Assembly (NCBI GenBank): GCA_902494555.1
Contig: CABUTR010000007.1
Span: 16,217-80,216 of the forward strand
DNA: 64,000 nt
Source: an uncultured Collinsella sp.
GTDB lineage: Bacteria; Actinomycetota; Coriobacteriia; Coriobacteriales; Coriobacteriaceae
Direction: 5' to 3'
Positions 16,000 to 24,539 of the stretch are shown here, in pieces; the stretch's first letter is position 1, and each line of letters starts with the position of its first letter. A model generated the notes under the pieces. It was not told where the DNA came from, made no database searches, and worked only from the letters and a program-made list of their open reading frames with translations. Made by a program: the position numbers and the translations under genes.

Positions 16000-18642
16000 A
16001 TGTTAGACCGTTTTACCGATCGCGCGCGCAAGGTCATGTCCATGGCCAAGCAAGAGGCGCTCGATCTTCACTCAAATAAGGTGGGCACCGAGCACCTGCT
16101 GCTCGCGCTTGCCAAGGAGGACGAGGGCATTGCCGCCGAGGCACTGCGTTCGCTCGACATCTCCTACGATGACATCATGGATACTCTCAAAGAGGTCCAG
16201 ACCACGGTTCCCGAGCCCAGCGAGGAGACCGAGGCTGCCAAGCTTGCCTTTACGCCGCTCGTCATTAGCGTGATGGAGCGCTCCTTCCGCGTGGCGCGTG
16301 AGAACAACCAGACGTATGTGTCGACCGAGCACCTGCTCATCGGTATCGTCGAAGAGGGCAACGGCATGGCCATGGACATCCTCATGCGCCTGGGTGTGTC
16401 GTCCGCTTCCATCAAAAAGGCTATCGAGAAACTCACCGCCAAGGACCAGGATAAGAAGCGTCCGCTCGCTGGCGCCGGTGCTGGTCGTCCCGGTACGGGC
16501 CTGCCGTTCTTTAGCGGCTCGGATGCCTCCCAGCAAAAGGGGAACGGTACCGATACACTTAAGCAGTTCGCGACCAACCTTACGCAGAAGGCGCGCGACG
16601 GCGAACTCGATCCGGTGATCGGCCGCGAAAAGGAAGTCCAGCGTATGATGGAAATTCTTTCGCGCCGCACCAAGAACAACCCGCTCATCCTGGGCGATCC
16701 CGGCGTGGGCAAGACGGCCATCGTCGAGGGTCTGGCCCAGCAGATCGCCGCCGGCAACGTGCCCGAGAACCTCATGAACCAGAATATCTGGACGCTCGAC
16801 CTGCCGGGTCTCGTTGCGGGCGCCAAGTATCGCGGTGAGTTCGAGGAGCGCCTCAAGAACGTGATCCAGGAGGCAACCGAGGCCGACGACGTCATCCTGT
16901 TTATCGATGAGATGCACACCATTATCGGTGCCGGTTCCGCCGAGGGCTCCATCGACGCGAGCTCCATGCTCAAGCCGGTGCTCGCGCGCGGCGCTTTCCA
17001 GATTATCGGTGCCACCACGGCCGAGGAGTTCCGCAAGTACCTCACCAAGGACCCGGCCTTCGAGCGTCGCTTCCAGACTATCGATGTCGAGGAGCCGAGT
17101 GTCGAGGACACCGTCAAGATTCTGACTGCGCTCAAGCCGCGCTACGAGGAGCACCACCACGTGCGCTACACGCAAGGTGCCATCGAAGCCGCCGCGAACC
17201 TCTCCAACCGCTATATCCAGGACCGCTTCCTGCCCGATAAGGCCATCGACCTCATTGACGAGGCCGGTGCCCGCGCTCGCATCGCCGCGAATCGCGCGCC
17301 CGAGCCGGTGCGCGAGGCCGAGCATCGCATCGAGGAGCTCAAGGCTGCCGCACAGGAGGCTACCGAGAGCGACGATATGAACAAGGCCGCCGAGATCACC
17401 GAGCAGCAGAAGGCTGCCGAGATCGAACTCGCCGAGGCCAAGGCTGCCTGGACCGCCGAGCTCGACGCCAGCCCGCTCACCATCGATGTCTCCCAGATCG
17501 CCGATATCGTGTCCGTGACCTCGGGCGTGCCGGTGTCCTCGCTTACCGAGAGCGAGAGCCGTCGCCTGCTGCAGGCCGAAAGCGTGCTCAAGACGCGCAT
17601 CATCGGTCAGGATGAGGCTGTCGAGGCAGTTGCCAAGGCCGTGCGCCGCAGCCGCTCGCCGCTCAAGGATCCGCGTCGCCCCGGCGGCAGCTTTATCTTC
17701 CTGGGTCCCACCGGCACGGGCAAGACCGAGCTTGCCAAGACGCTCGCCGAGTATCTCTTTGGCAGCAAGGACGCGCTCATCAGCTTCGACATGTCCGAGT
17801 TCGGTAGCGAGTTCGAGGTCTCCAAGCTCATCGGCAGCCCTCCGGGTTACGTCGGTCACGACGAGGGCGGCCAGCTCACCAAGGCCGTTCGTCGCCACCC
17901 GTACTCGGTCGTGCTGTTCGACGAGATCGAGAAGGCGCACCCCGATATCTTCAACATCCTGCTGCAGGTGCTGGAGGAGGGCCGCCTGACTGATAGCCAG
18001 GGCAAGACGGTCGACTTCCGCAACACCGTGATCATCATGACGTCCAACGTGGGCGCCCGCGAGATCGCACAGGATGCGAGCGTTGGCTTTGGCACCACCG
18101 GCGAGCAGGGCCTCACCTCGAGTGAGATCCGCGGCCGCGCGATGGGCGAGCTCAAGCGCCTGTTCCGCCCCGAGCTGCTCAACCGTATCGACGACATTGT
18201 GGTGTTCCAGAAGCTTTCGGGTGAGAACCTGACCAAGATCGCGCACCTGCTGGTGGACGACCTGCGTCAGCGTTTGATTGCCAACGGTATGAACATCAAG
18301 CTCACCGATGCGGCCTATGACAAGATCGTGGCCGAGGGCACCGACCTGACCAACGGTGCGCGTCCGCTGCGCCGCGCCATCCAAAAGCTTATCGAGGATC
18401 CGTTGTCCGAGGAGCTGCTGGCCGGCGAGTGGGGCGAGGGCGATACCGTCCTGTGCGATGTGGCCGACGGCAAGTTTGTCTTTAGCCACGGCACGGGCGA
18501 GATCCCGGCACCGCGTCCGGCGGGCACGCTCGGTGGTGATACCGCCCCGGCGGCACCGCACACTGGCAACGCCGCGCCCGTGAGCGGCGGCGTGACCTCG
18601 GGCCCCGGCGGCATGATGCAAGCCGGTTCCGGCGCGCTGTAG
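16000..18642 (+). CDS. clpC: ATP-dependent Clp protease ATPase subunit ClpC
   Basis: AAA+ unfoldase that feeds substrates to ClpP. The 880-residue protein has two N-terminal Clp repeats (1-145; FTDRARKVMSMAKQEA, GTEHLLLAL), NBD1 with Walker A GDPGVGKT near 232, a middle coiled-coil domain (about 410-470, of ClpC size rather than ClpB size) and NBD2 with GPTGTGKT near 569 and the ClpP-docking region behind it. The C-terminal 50 residues are a Gly/Pro/Ala-rich low-complexity tail. AGAGGA site. No ctsR-mcsAB genes are adjacent, so control differs from Bacillus. Confidence 0.95.
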   Translation: MLDRFTDRARKVMSMAKQEALDLHSNKVGTEHLLLALAKEDEGIAAEALRSLDISYDDIMDTLKEVQTTVPEPSEETEAAKLAFTPLVISVMERSFRVARENNQTYVSTEHLLIGIVEEGNGMAMDILMRLGVSSASIKKAIEKLTAKDQDKKRPLAGAGAGRPGTGLPFFSGSDASQQKGNGTDTLKQFATNLTQKARDGELDPVIGREKEVQRMMEILSRRTKNNPLILGDPGVGKTAIVEGLAQQIAAGNVPENLMNQNIWTLDLPGLVAGAKYRGEFEERLKNVIQEATEADDVILFIDEMHTIIGAGSAEGSIDASSMLKPVLARGAFQIIGATTAEEFRKYLTKDPAFERRFQTIDVEEPSVEDTVKILTALKPRYEEHHHVRYTQGAIEAAANLSNRYIQDRFLPDKAIDLIDEAGARARIAANRAPEPVREAEHRIEELKAAAQEATESDDMNKAAEITEQQKAAEIELAEAKAAWTAELDASPLTIDVSQIADIVSVTSGVPVSSLTESESRRLLQAESVLKTRIIGQDEAVEAVAKAVRRSRSPLKDPRRPGGSFIFLGPTGTGKTELAKTLAEYLFGSKDALISFDMSEFGSEFEVSKLIGSPPGYVGHDEGGQLTKAVRRHPYSVVLFDEIEKAHPDIFNILLQVLEEGRLTDSQGKTVDFRNTVIIMTSNVGAREIAQDASVGFGTTGEQGLTSSEIRGRAMGELKRLFRPELLNRIDDIVVFQKLSGENLTKIAHLLVDDLRQRLIANGMNIKLTDAAYDKIVAEGTDLTNGARPLRRAIQKLIEDPLSEELLAGEWGEGDTVLCDVADGKFVFSHGTGEIPAPRPAGTLGGDTAPAAPHTGNAAPVSGGVTSGPGGMMQAGSGAL

Positions 18643-18667
18643 GGATTAAACATACCTTGTATAACGG

Positions 18668-18699
18668 GGGCGTTTCCGATAAGGAAGCGCCCTCATTTC
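18668..18699 (+). terminator. clpC terminator
   Basis: GGGCGTTTCC pairs with GGAAGCGCCC with one G-T pair, followed by TCATTTCT. Confidence 0.65.
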
Positions 18700-18700
18700 T

Positions 18701-18755
18701 ATTGAAATGCGCTTCAATCTGCCGTGCTATACTAAAATCGAGATATAGTATAGCA
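18701..18755 (+). promoter_or_regulatory. Promoter and operators of the toxin-antitoxin operon
   Basis: Extended -10 TGCTATACT (18725-18733), with TTGAAA (18702-18707) as a loose -35 at 20 bases. Two inverted repeats overlap them: ATTGAA/TTCAAT (18701-18718), and the perfect 10-bp TGCTATACTA/TAGTATAGCA (18725-18734, 18746-18755). They are likely sites for autoregulation by the antitoxin. Confidence 0.65.
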
Positions 18756-18766
18756 AAGGAGCTGAT

Positions 18767-19126
18767 ATGCCTACGTCAATACTCGACACGCGGCCAGTTC
18801 AGATGAACGTGCGTATAGATCGCCAGCTCAAAGAGGCGGGAGACGCCGTCCTGACTCATATTGGCATGACGCCGTCACAAGCCGTTCGGACACTTTGGGA
18901 GTATCTGGTCGTTAACGGACGCATGCCCTCGAAGGGAGACGCGGCGGCTCCGGTTTCTGACGGAGTGGAGCCCCGGCGCATGGAGTCAAGGGCCGCGCAA
19001 GGCAGCCATATCGTTCGCGATTCGTGCCTCAAATACGGCATCCCCATCCCTGAGTTCTCGGGAGACTATGACGACCTCTATGAGGAGGCCATGGCGGAGC
19101 GCTATCCCGAGTGGGTGGAACTATGA
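18767..19126 (+). CDS. RelB/DinJ-family antitoxin
   Basis: Ribbon-helix-helix antitoxin of 119 residues. The N-terminal strand PVQMNVRIDRQLKEAGDAVLTHIGMTPSQAVRTLWEYLV is typical of RelB/DinJ DNA-binding domains. The C-terminal half (about 60-119) is acidic and would wrap the toxin. AAAGGAG site. The last codons overlap the next gene by ATGA, so the two are translationally coupled. Pairing a RelB-type antitoxin with a PIN toxin is a mixed combination. Inverted repeats in the promoter support self-repression. Confidence 0.85.
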   Translation: MPTSILDTRPVQMNVRIDRQLKEAGDAVLTHIGMTPSQAVRTLWEYLVVNGRMPSKGDAAAPVSDGVEPRRMESRAAQGSHIVRDSCLKYGIPIPEFSGDYDDLYEEAMAERYPEWVEL

Positions 19127-19644
19127 GCACAGAAGGCGTCCTCAAGCTGTTAATCGATACCAACGTATGGATGGATTATTTTTCTGGCAGGTCCGACCGT
19201 ACGGCAAATGTCGTCCATCTGATCGAGATTGCCGACGCCTCGGAGCGGATTGCCCTGTTTGCCTCGTCGCTTTCGGTCAAAGACGTTTCATATCTTGTCT
19301 CGGCGGCAATCAAGCAGGAGTGCCGAAGAAAGACTGGCTCACTGAGCGATAACGCCATTGCGGCGGCAGACGAAACGGCCTGGGCATGCGTTCGACAGAT
19401 GCGCGAGCTAGCCCTCATCGCCCCGGTCGGTGCAGACGAGGTCTTCGACTCCTTTGTGTTCAAGTACCACCACAATGACTTTGAGGACGACCTGATGCTG
19501 GGCGTCGCCAATCGCATTGATGCCGATTACGTCGTGACGGAGGACAAGAATCTTATTAAACATACCAATGGTGTATGCATTAATGTTCAACAGGCGTTGA
19601 GGTTGGTTGGGGGGTCCAACGTTCCCTCTGCACGACCCGTCTAG
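19123..19644 (+). CDS. PIN-domain toxin (VapC-like ribonuclease)
   Basis: Predicted Mg-dependent endoribonuclease toxin of 173 residues. The PIN signature is present: LLIDTNVWMDYF with the first catalytic Asp (about residue 12), a central acidic residue region, and NDFEDDLMLGVANRIDADYVVTEDKNL with the C-terminal Asp cluster. It starts at the ATG inside the antitoxin stop (ATGA overlap); a GTG at 19111 in the same frame lies inside the antitoxin. No other gene shares the operon. Confidence 0.85.
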   Translation: MSTEGVLKLLIDTNVWMDYFSGRSDRTANVVHLIEIADASERIALFASSLSVKDVSYLVSAAIKQECRRKTGSLSDNAIAAADETAWACVRQMRELALIAPVGADEVFDSFVFKYHHNDFEDDLMLGVANRIDADYVVTEDKNLIKHTNGVCINVQQALRLVGGSNVPSARPV

Positions 19645-19792
19645 CCTGCTTTATCTTAATAAAATGGCGTTTCCTCACCGTTAGCCGATGATGCAAGGGC
19701 GCTCGGCGTTTTCGACTGGTTTATGCACGCAAAGTCTGGGAATATACAAGTCGCATATCTTACTGTCTAACCAGTTGCGCCAAGGAGGCACC

Positions 19793-21250
19793 ATGGACTA
19801 CAAGATCACCGGCTATGAGCCCGCCCAGCTGTTCCATTTCTTTGAGGAGGTCAGCGCGATCCCCCGTGGGTCTGGCAATGAGAAGGGCATCAGCGATTTC
19901 TTGGTTGCGTTTGCCAAGGAGCGCGGCCTCGATGCGTATCAGGACGAGGTCTACAACGTCATCATTCGCAAGCCCGCATCTGCCGGTGCCGAGAATGCCC
20001 CGACCGTGATGCTGCAGGGCCACATCGATATGGTGTGCGACAAGTTGGGCTCCGTTGAGCACGACTTTATGACCGATGGTATCGACCTGGTCGTCAAGGA
20101 CGGCGTCCTCACCGCTAACGGCACCACCCTGGGCGCCGACAACGGTATCGCCGTCGCTCTGATGCTCACTGTTCTCGATGACGATTCGATCGTTCACCCC
20201 GCCCTCGAGTGCGTATTCACCACAGACGAGGAGACTGGCCTGGTCGGCGCCGAGACGCTCGACAAGTCCCAGATTAGCGCCCGCACCATGATTAACCTTG
20301 ACTCCGAGGAAGAAGGCGTGGCAACCGTCAGCTGCGCCGGCGGCGTCGTCGTTACCTACACTTGCCCCATCGTGCGAGAGCACAAGACCGGCAGCACCCT
20401 TACGCTCGAGATTTCCGGCCTGCTGGGTGGTCACTCCGGCTCCGACATCAACCTGGAGCGCGGCAACGGCAACCTCATCATGGCCCGTATCATCGACCGC
20501 CTGATGGTCGCCGGCGAGCCCGCCATCGTCAGCTTTAACGGCGGCACCAAGGACAACGCCATCAACCGTGAGTGCAAGGCTGTTCTGGTCTACGCCGACC
20601 ACGCTGGCGCCGAGGCCGCGGCCCAGATTGCAAAGGGCATCATCGCCGACGTCACCGCCGAGCTCGAGGTCTTCGACCCCGGCTTTGCCTGCACCGTCGA
20701 GATCGCCGACGACGCCAAGGTCGAGGCTATGGACGAGAAGTCCGCGCTTGCCCTCATCCGCGCCCTGCGTCTTGCCCCTAACGGCGTGATTCGCCGCAAC
20801 GTCGCCACCGACGGCTCCGTTGAGGTTTCCTCCAACATCGGCGTGGTCGCCACCTCCGATAACGAGGTCAAGATCATGCTGTCCCCGCGCTCCTCGATCA
20901 CTTCGCTGCAGAACGAGTTCAAGGACCGCCTGCAGACGCTGGCCGATGTCTTGGGTTTCGACGCCAAGTTTGAGTTCGAGTATCCCGGCTGGAGCTATGC
21001 CGAGCATTCGCCGGTCCGCGACGTCTTTGTCGAGAGCTATCGCGAGCTCTTTGGCTCTGAGCTGCGCATCGAGTCCATTCACGCCGGCCTTGAGTGCGGT
21101 CTGTTTGCCGAGGCCCTGCACGGCCTGGACGCCATCGCCGTGGGCCCGACGCTCTCCGATGTCCACACCCCGGACGAGAGCATGGAGCTCGCTTCTGCCG
21201 AGCGCTTCTACGAGCTGCTCATCGACGTCCTCAAGCGCCTTGCCGCGTAA
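19793..21250 (+). CDS. pepD: Aminoacyl-histidine dipeptidase (M20C, PepD)
   Basis: Cytosolic zinc dipeptidase of broad specificity (carnosinase-like). The 485-residue protein has metal ligands in order: GHIDMVCD (His77 with Asp79), GADNG (bridging Asp), DEETG (general-base Glu and ligand Glu), NLDSEEEG and DVHTPDE (C-terminal His). The lid/dimer domain GLLGGHSGSDI lies between. The ATG at 19793 is set by AAGGAGG; the frame is open further 5' without a site. It converges on mntP with a shared terminator. Confidence 0.93.
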   Translation: MDYKITGYEPAQLFHFFEEVSAIPRGSGNEKGISDFLVAFAKERGLDAYQDEVYNVIIRKPASAGAENAPTVMLQGHIDMVCDKLGSVEHDFMTDGIDLVVKDGVLTANGTTLGADNGIAVALMLTVLDDDSIVHPALECVFTTDEETGLVGAETLDKSQISARTMINLDSEEEGVATVSCAGGVVVTYTCPIVREHKTGSTLTLEISGLLGGHSGSDINLERGNGNLIMARIIDRLMVAGEPAIVSFNGGTKDNAINRECKAVLVYADHAGAEAAAQIAKGIIADVTAELEVFDPGFACTVEIADDAKVEAMDEKSALALIRALRLAPNGVIRRNVATDGSVEVSSNIGVVATSDNEVKIMLSPRSSITSLQNEFKDRLQTLADVLGFDAKFEFEYPGWSYAEHSPVRDVFVESYRELFGSELRIESIHAGLECGLFAEALHGLDAIAVGPTLSDVHTPDESMELASAERFYELLIDVLKRLAA

Positions 21251-21290
21251 GGGTCGCCTTGGTTAAGCCGCTCTAAAACGGCTGGCTATG

Positions 21291-21328
21291 AAAACGGCCG
21301 CCTGGCGTAATGCCGGGCGGCCGTTATT
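21291..21328. terminator. Bidirectional terminator between pepD and mntP
   Basis: ACGGCCGCCTGGC and GCCGGGCGGCCGT form a 13-bp stem with a G-T pair. It is flanked by AAAA on the left and TATT on the right, between converging genes. Confidence 0.75.
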
Positions 21329-21330
21329 CG

Positions 21331-21909
21331 TTACAGTGCGAGGATCCCAAGGTGCTCAAGCAAGATCTTAAGCCCGATGAGGACGAGTACGACGCCACCC
21401 ACGATGGTGGCGGGTTTTTCGTAGCGCGCGCCAAAGGTGTGGCCGATCGCTACGCCGGCGACGGAGAAGATAAACGTTGTGACGCCGATAAGCGATACAG
21501 CGGGAACGATGTCGACCGAAAGCGCGGCGAACGAGATGCCCACGGCCAGGGCGTCGATTGAGGTGGCGATGGCGAGGATCAGGTACTCGCCCAGGTCAAT
21601 CTTTTCGGCATCCTTGCCGTCGCCTTCATCCTCGTCTTCGGTAAAGGCTTCCCACAGCATTTTGCCGCCGATGAAGGCCAAAAGGATAAAGGCGATCCAA
21701 TGGTCGATGGGTCCGATGATGCCCATGAATTGACTGCCGAGCGCCCATCCGATTACGGGCATGCCGGCCTGAAAGCCGCCAAAGAACAGGCCGAGCACCA
21801 CGGCGACTTTAAGGTTGATCTTTTTCATGCCGAGGCCCTTGCAGATGGAAACGGCAAAGGCGTCCATCGAAAGGCCAACGGCGAGCAACACGAGCTCTGC
21901 GAGTCCCAT
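21331..21909 (-). CDS. mntP: Manganese efflux pump MntP
   Basis: Membrane protein of 192 residues that exports Mn(II). It has six hydrophobic helices in two inverted halves, each with the family acidic motif: LSMDAFAVSICKGLG near residue 15 and TSIDALAVGISFA near 120. An acidic cytoplasmic loop DEDEGDGKD lies between them. The ATG at 21909 follows AGGGAG. The frame stays open for 51 codons upstream, but that part is the riboswitch. Regulation by Mn through the leader is expected. Confidence 0.92.
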   Translation of the reverse strand: MGLAELVLLAVGLSMDAFAVSICKGLGMKKINLKVAVVLGLFFGGFQAGMPVIGWALGSQFMGIIGPIDHWIAFILLAFIGGKMLWEAFTEDEDEGDGKDAEKIDLGEYLILAIATSIDALAVGISFAALSVDIVPAVSLIGVTTFIFSVAGVAIGHTFGARYEKPATIVGGVVLVLIGLKILLEHLGILAL

Positions 21910-21962
21910 AGTCTGGCTCCCTCTCTGCGGGCGAACCCGCGTGTACCTCTTGGGGGAGCAAC

Positions 21963-22098
21963 AAAAAAGACCCGTGGCGTACGCGTTGCGCGCACAGCCA
22001 CGAGTCTCGTTCATTAAGGCAAGCCAGGCCGCATCGGCCAGTGTGTTGACTTGCCGCGCCACCGGAGGCGAACCCGATCACGCGACTACTCCCTCATT
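21963..22098 (-). promoter_or_regulatory. Candidate yybP-ykoY manganese riboswitch
   Basis: The minus-strand leader of mntP contains GAGGGAGTAG, a GC-rich paired region with GGCCGATGCGGCC, and GAACGAGACTC, matching the two conserved internal loops of this class. GACTCGTGGC then pairs with GCCACGGGTC (10 bp) before six T, giving a terminator that shares bases with the aptamer. Metal binding would free read-through into mntP. Confidence 0.75.
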
Positions 22099-22256
22099 TA
22101 TGCGAATCCCGATGCTACCACATAAGCAGCTCATTTGGATTGGGGCTCTCAGCTGTGTTCGCTCATTCTGTAAGCATCGGATTTTGCGGGCGTCACAGGG
22201 GCAAACCGTGAGAAACTTATTAACGTTTATGGAGCGTATACGATGGGAGCGATGCC

Positions 22257-23324
22257 TTGGATAAGAACGAGCTGCAAAAGCGTATGGAACAGGCTATTCG
22301 CCTGACTGCCCCCGGTCAGCCGATTCGCACCGCCCTCGACATGATCATTGCTGGTCACCTGGGCGCCCTTATCTGCGTCGGCGACACCGAAAACGTGCTC
22401 GCTGCTGGTAACGACGGCTTCCCGCTCAACATTTCGTTTACCTCGAACCGCCTGTTCGAGCTTTCCAAGATGGACGGCGCCATCGTCATCGACGGCGACC
22501 TCACCCAGATCCTGCGCGCCAACTTCCACCTCAATCCCGATCCCTCGCTTGCCACGAGCGAGACGGGCATGCGTCACCGCACCGCCGCCCGCATGTCGGT
22601 GCTCACGGATGCCATCGTGATCTCGGTCTCGGCCCGTCGTGCCGTCGTCAACGTGTACGTTCACGGCAAGAGCTACGAGATCCAGCCCGTCACCACCATC
22701 ATGAGCTCGGTCAACCAGCTCGTCGCCACGCTCCAGACTACCCGTCAGTCGCTCGACCGCTCCCTGCTGCGCCTGACGGCCCTCGAGCTCGACGACTACG
22801 TTACGCTCGCCGACATTACCGGTATTTTCTCGAGCTTCGAGATCATGCAGCAGGCAAAGACCGAGCTTAAGGATTGCATCGTCAAGCTGGGTAACCAGGG
22901 CAAGCTCGTGCAGATGCAGCTCGAGCAGCTCGCCGGCTCGAGCATGGATACCGAGTACGACCTGATGATCCGCGACTATGCAAGTGATTCTTCCGAGGCA
23001 AACGCCGAGAAGATTCGCGCTGAGCTTGCCCGTATGACGCCCAAGGACCTGTCCGATCCACAGCATGTGGCGGCGGTTCTGGGTTACGACGACCTGGACG
23101 AGGACTCCGTCATGACACCGCTGGGCCTGCGCACGCTTTCGCGCGTGTCCGTCGTGCGTGACGGCGTGGCCGAGAAGATCGTCGACGAGTACGGCTCACT
23201 GCAGGAGCTCATGGACGACATCAGCGAGGATCCGGAGCGCCTAGGCGACTTTGGCGTTAACAACCCTGCCATTCTTGCGGACTCCCTGTACCGCATGAAG
23301 GGCACCAAACAGGGGAACGCATAA
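22257..23324 (+). CDS. disA: DNA integrity scanning diadenylate cyclase DisA
   Basis: Makes cyclic di-AMP from two ATP and senses branched DNA. The 355-residue protein has a DAC domain (1-145) with DGA at 73-75 and RHRT at 106-109, the catalytic motifs. A helical linker follows, and the C-terminal HhH-like DNA-binding domain is near 290-355 (LGLRTLSRVSVV). The start is TTG with GGGAG 7 bases upstream; no in-frame ATG fits. The stop overlaps the ispD ATG by one base. Confidence 0.93.
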   Translation: MDKNELQKRMEQAIRLTAPGQPIRTALDMIIAGHLGALICVGDTENVLAAGNDGFPLNISFTSNRLFELSKMDGAIVIDGDLTQILRANFHLNPDPSLATSETGMRHRTAARMSVLTDAIVISVSARRAVVNVYVHGKSYEIQPVTTIMSSVNQLVATLQTTRQSLDRSLLRLTALELDDYVTLADITGIFSSFEIMQQAKTELKDCIVKLGNQGKLVQMQLEQLAGSSMDTEYDLMIRDYASDSSEANAEKIRAELARMTPKDLSDPQHVAAVLGYDDLDEDSVMTPLGLRTLSRVSVVRDGVAEKIVDEYGSLQELMDDISEDPERLGDFGVNNPAILADSLYRMKGTKQGNA

Positions 23325-24052
23325 TGGCGCCCGTATGCGCCGTGGTCGTTGCCGGTGGCAGCGGCCAGCGCTTTGGTAACCCCGGTGGCAAGCAGCTCGT
23401 CAATGTGGCGGGCCGTCCGCTTATGAGCTGGTCCATCCGCGCGTTTGACCGTAGCGATAAGGTCGGCCACATCGTCGTGGTTTGCCCTGCCGAGCGTCGT
23501 GCCGAGATGCGCCGCCTGGCCATCGACCCGTTTGACTATGACACGCCCATCAGCTTTGCCGATGCCGGCGATACCCGCCAGGATTCCACCCGTGCCGGCG
23601 TGCATGCGGTTCCGGCGGGTTTCGAATATGTCGCCATCCACGACGGCGCCCGTCCGCTCATTACGACCGAGGCCATCGATCATGCGATCGACGTGCTTGT
23701 GGGCGACCGCTCGCTCGACGGTGTCGTGTGCGGTCAGCCCGCGATCGACACGCTCAAGATCGTCGACGGCGATAATATCGTCGAGACGCCGCCGCGCGAG
23801 CTCTATTGGGCCGCGCAGACGCCGCAGATCTTTAGCGTCGACGCCATGAAGCGCGCTCACGCCGCTGCTATCGCCGAGGGCTTTATCGGTACCGACGATT
23901 CATCGCTGGTCGAGCGCATGGGCGGGCGCGTCCGCTGTGTCCAGAGCCCGCGCGATAACCTTAAGGTGACGGTGCCCGAGGACCTGCGTCCCGTAACCGC
24001 GATTCTGCTCGGTCGCATGGCCGAGGGAGAGGACCTTCCCCATGTTCAGTAA
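23324..24052 (+). CDS. ispD: 2-C-methyl-D-erythritol 4-phosphate cytidylyltransferase
   Basis: Third step of the MEP pathway: MEP + CTP gives CDP-ME. The 242-residue protein opens with the nucleotide-binding loop VVVAGGSGQRFGNPGGKQL and contains HDGARPLIT, PRELYWAAQTPQ and DDSSLVERMGG, all IspD blocks. One-base overlap with disA and an 11-base overlap with ispF (24042-24052) make disA-ispD-ispF one translational unit. Confidence 0.95.
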   Translation: MAPVCAVVVAGGSGQRFGNPGGKQLVNVAGRPLMSWSIRAFDRSDKVGHIVVVCPAERRAEMRRLAIDPFDYDTPISFADAGDTRQDSTRAGVHAVPAGFEYVAIHDGARPLITTEAIDHAIDVLVGDRSLDGVVCGQPAIDTLKIVDGDNIVETPPRELYWAAQTPQIFSVDAMKRAHAAAIAEGFIGTDDSSLVERMGGRVRCVQSPRDNLKVTVPEDLRPVTAILLGRMAEGEDLPHVQ

Positions 24053-24536
24053 CCTGCGCATTGGCCACGGCTACGACGTCCACCGTTTGGTGGAGGGGCG
24101 TCGATGTATCATCGGCGGGGTCGACATCCCCTACGAGCGCGGCCTGCTGGGCCACTCGGATGCCGATGTGCTCGCGCACGCCTTGGCCGACGCCATTCTG
24201 GGCGCCTGCCGCGGGGGAGACATTGGCAAGCTATTCCCCGATACCGACCCCGCCTATGAGGGTGCCGATTCGATGGTGCTGCTCGCTCGCGTGATGGACT
24301 ATGCACGCGAGCTGGGCTTTGAGTTTGTCGATGCCGATTGCACCATTGCCTGCCAGCAACCCAAGATCACTCCGCACCGCGATGCCATGCGCGCCAACCT
24401 TGCCCATGCCCTGGGCGTCGACGTGGAAAACGTGGGCGTCGCCGCCACCACGACCGAAAAGCTCGGTTGGGAAGGCCAAGGCGAGGGAATTGGCGCCTGG
24501 GCAGTCTGCCTGCTACAGAAAACCGTTAAGGAGTAA
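24042..24536 (+). CDS. ispF: 2-C-methyl-D-erythritol 2,4-cyclodiphosphate synthase
   Basis: Cyclises CDP-ME 2-phosphate to MEcPP, releasing CMP. The 164-residue protein has the metal motif IGHGYDVHRL (Asp and His ligands), HSDADVLAHALADAILG with the third His, and ATTTEKLGWEGQGEGIGAWAV at the C-terminus. Homotrimer in known cases. It overlaps ispD by 11 bases, and cysS begins 3 bases after its stop. Confidence 0.96.
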   Translation: MFSNLRIGHGYDVHRLVEGRRCIIGGVDIPYERGLLGHSDADVLAHALADAILGACRGGDIGKLFPDTDPAYEGADSMVLLARVMDYARELGFEFVDADCTIACQQPKITPHRDAMRANLAHALGVDVENVGVAATTTEKLGWEGQGEGIGAWAVCLLQKTVKE

Positions 24537-24539
24537 CGA

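Noticed and set aside
16072..18621. 849-codon antisense frame over clpC
   Set aside because: Mirror of clpC codons; no start site signals.
21910..22062. 51-codon N-terminal extension of mntP
   Set aside because: It is the riboswitch region; MntP starts at the conserved MGLAELVLLAVGL.
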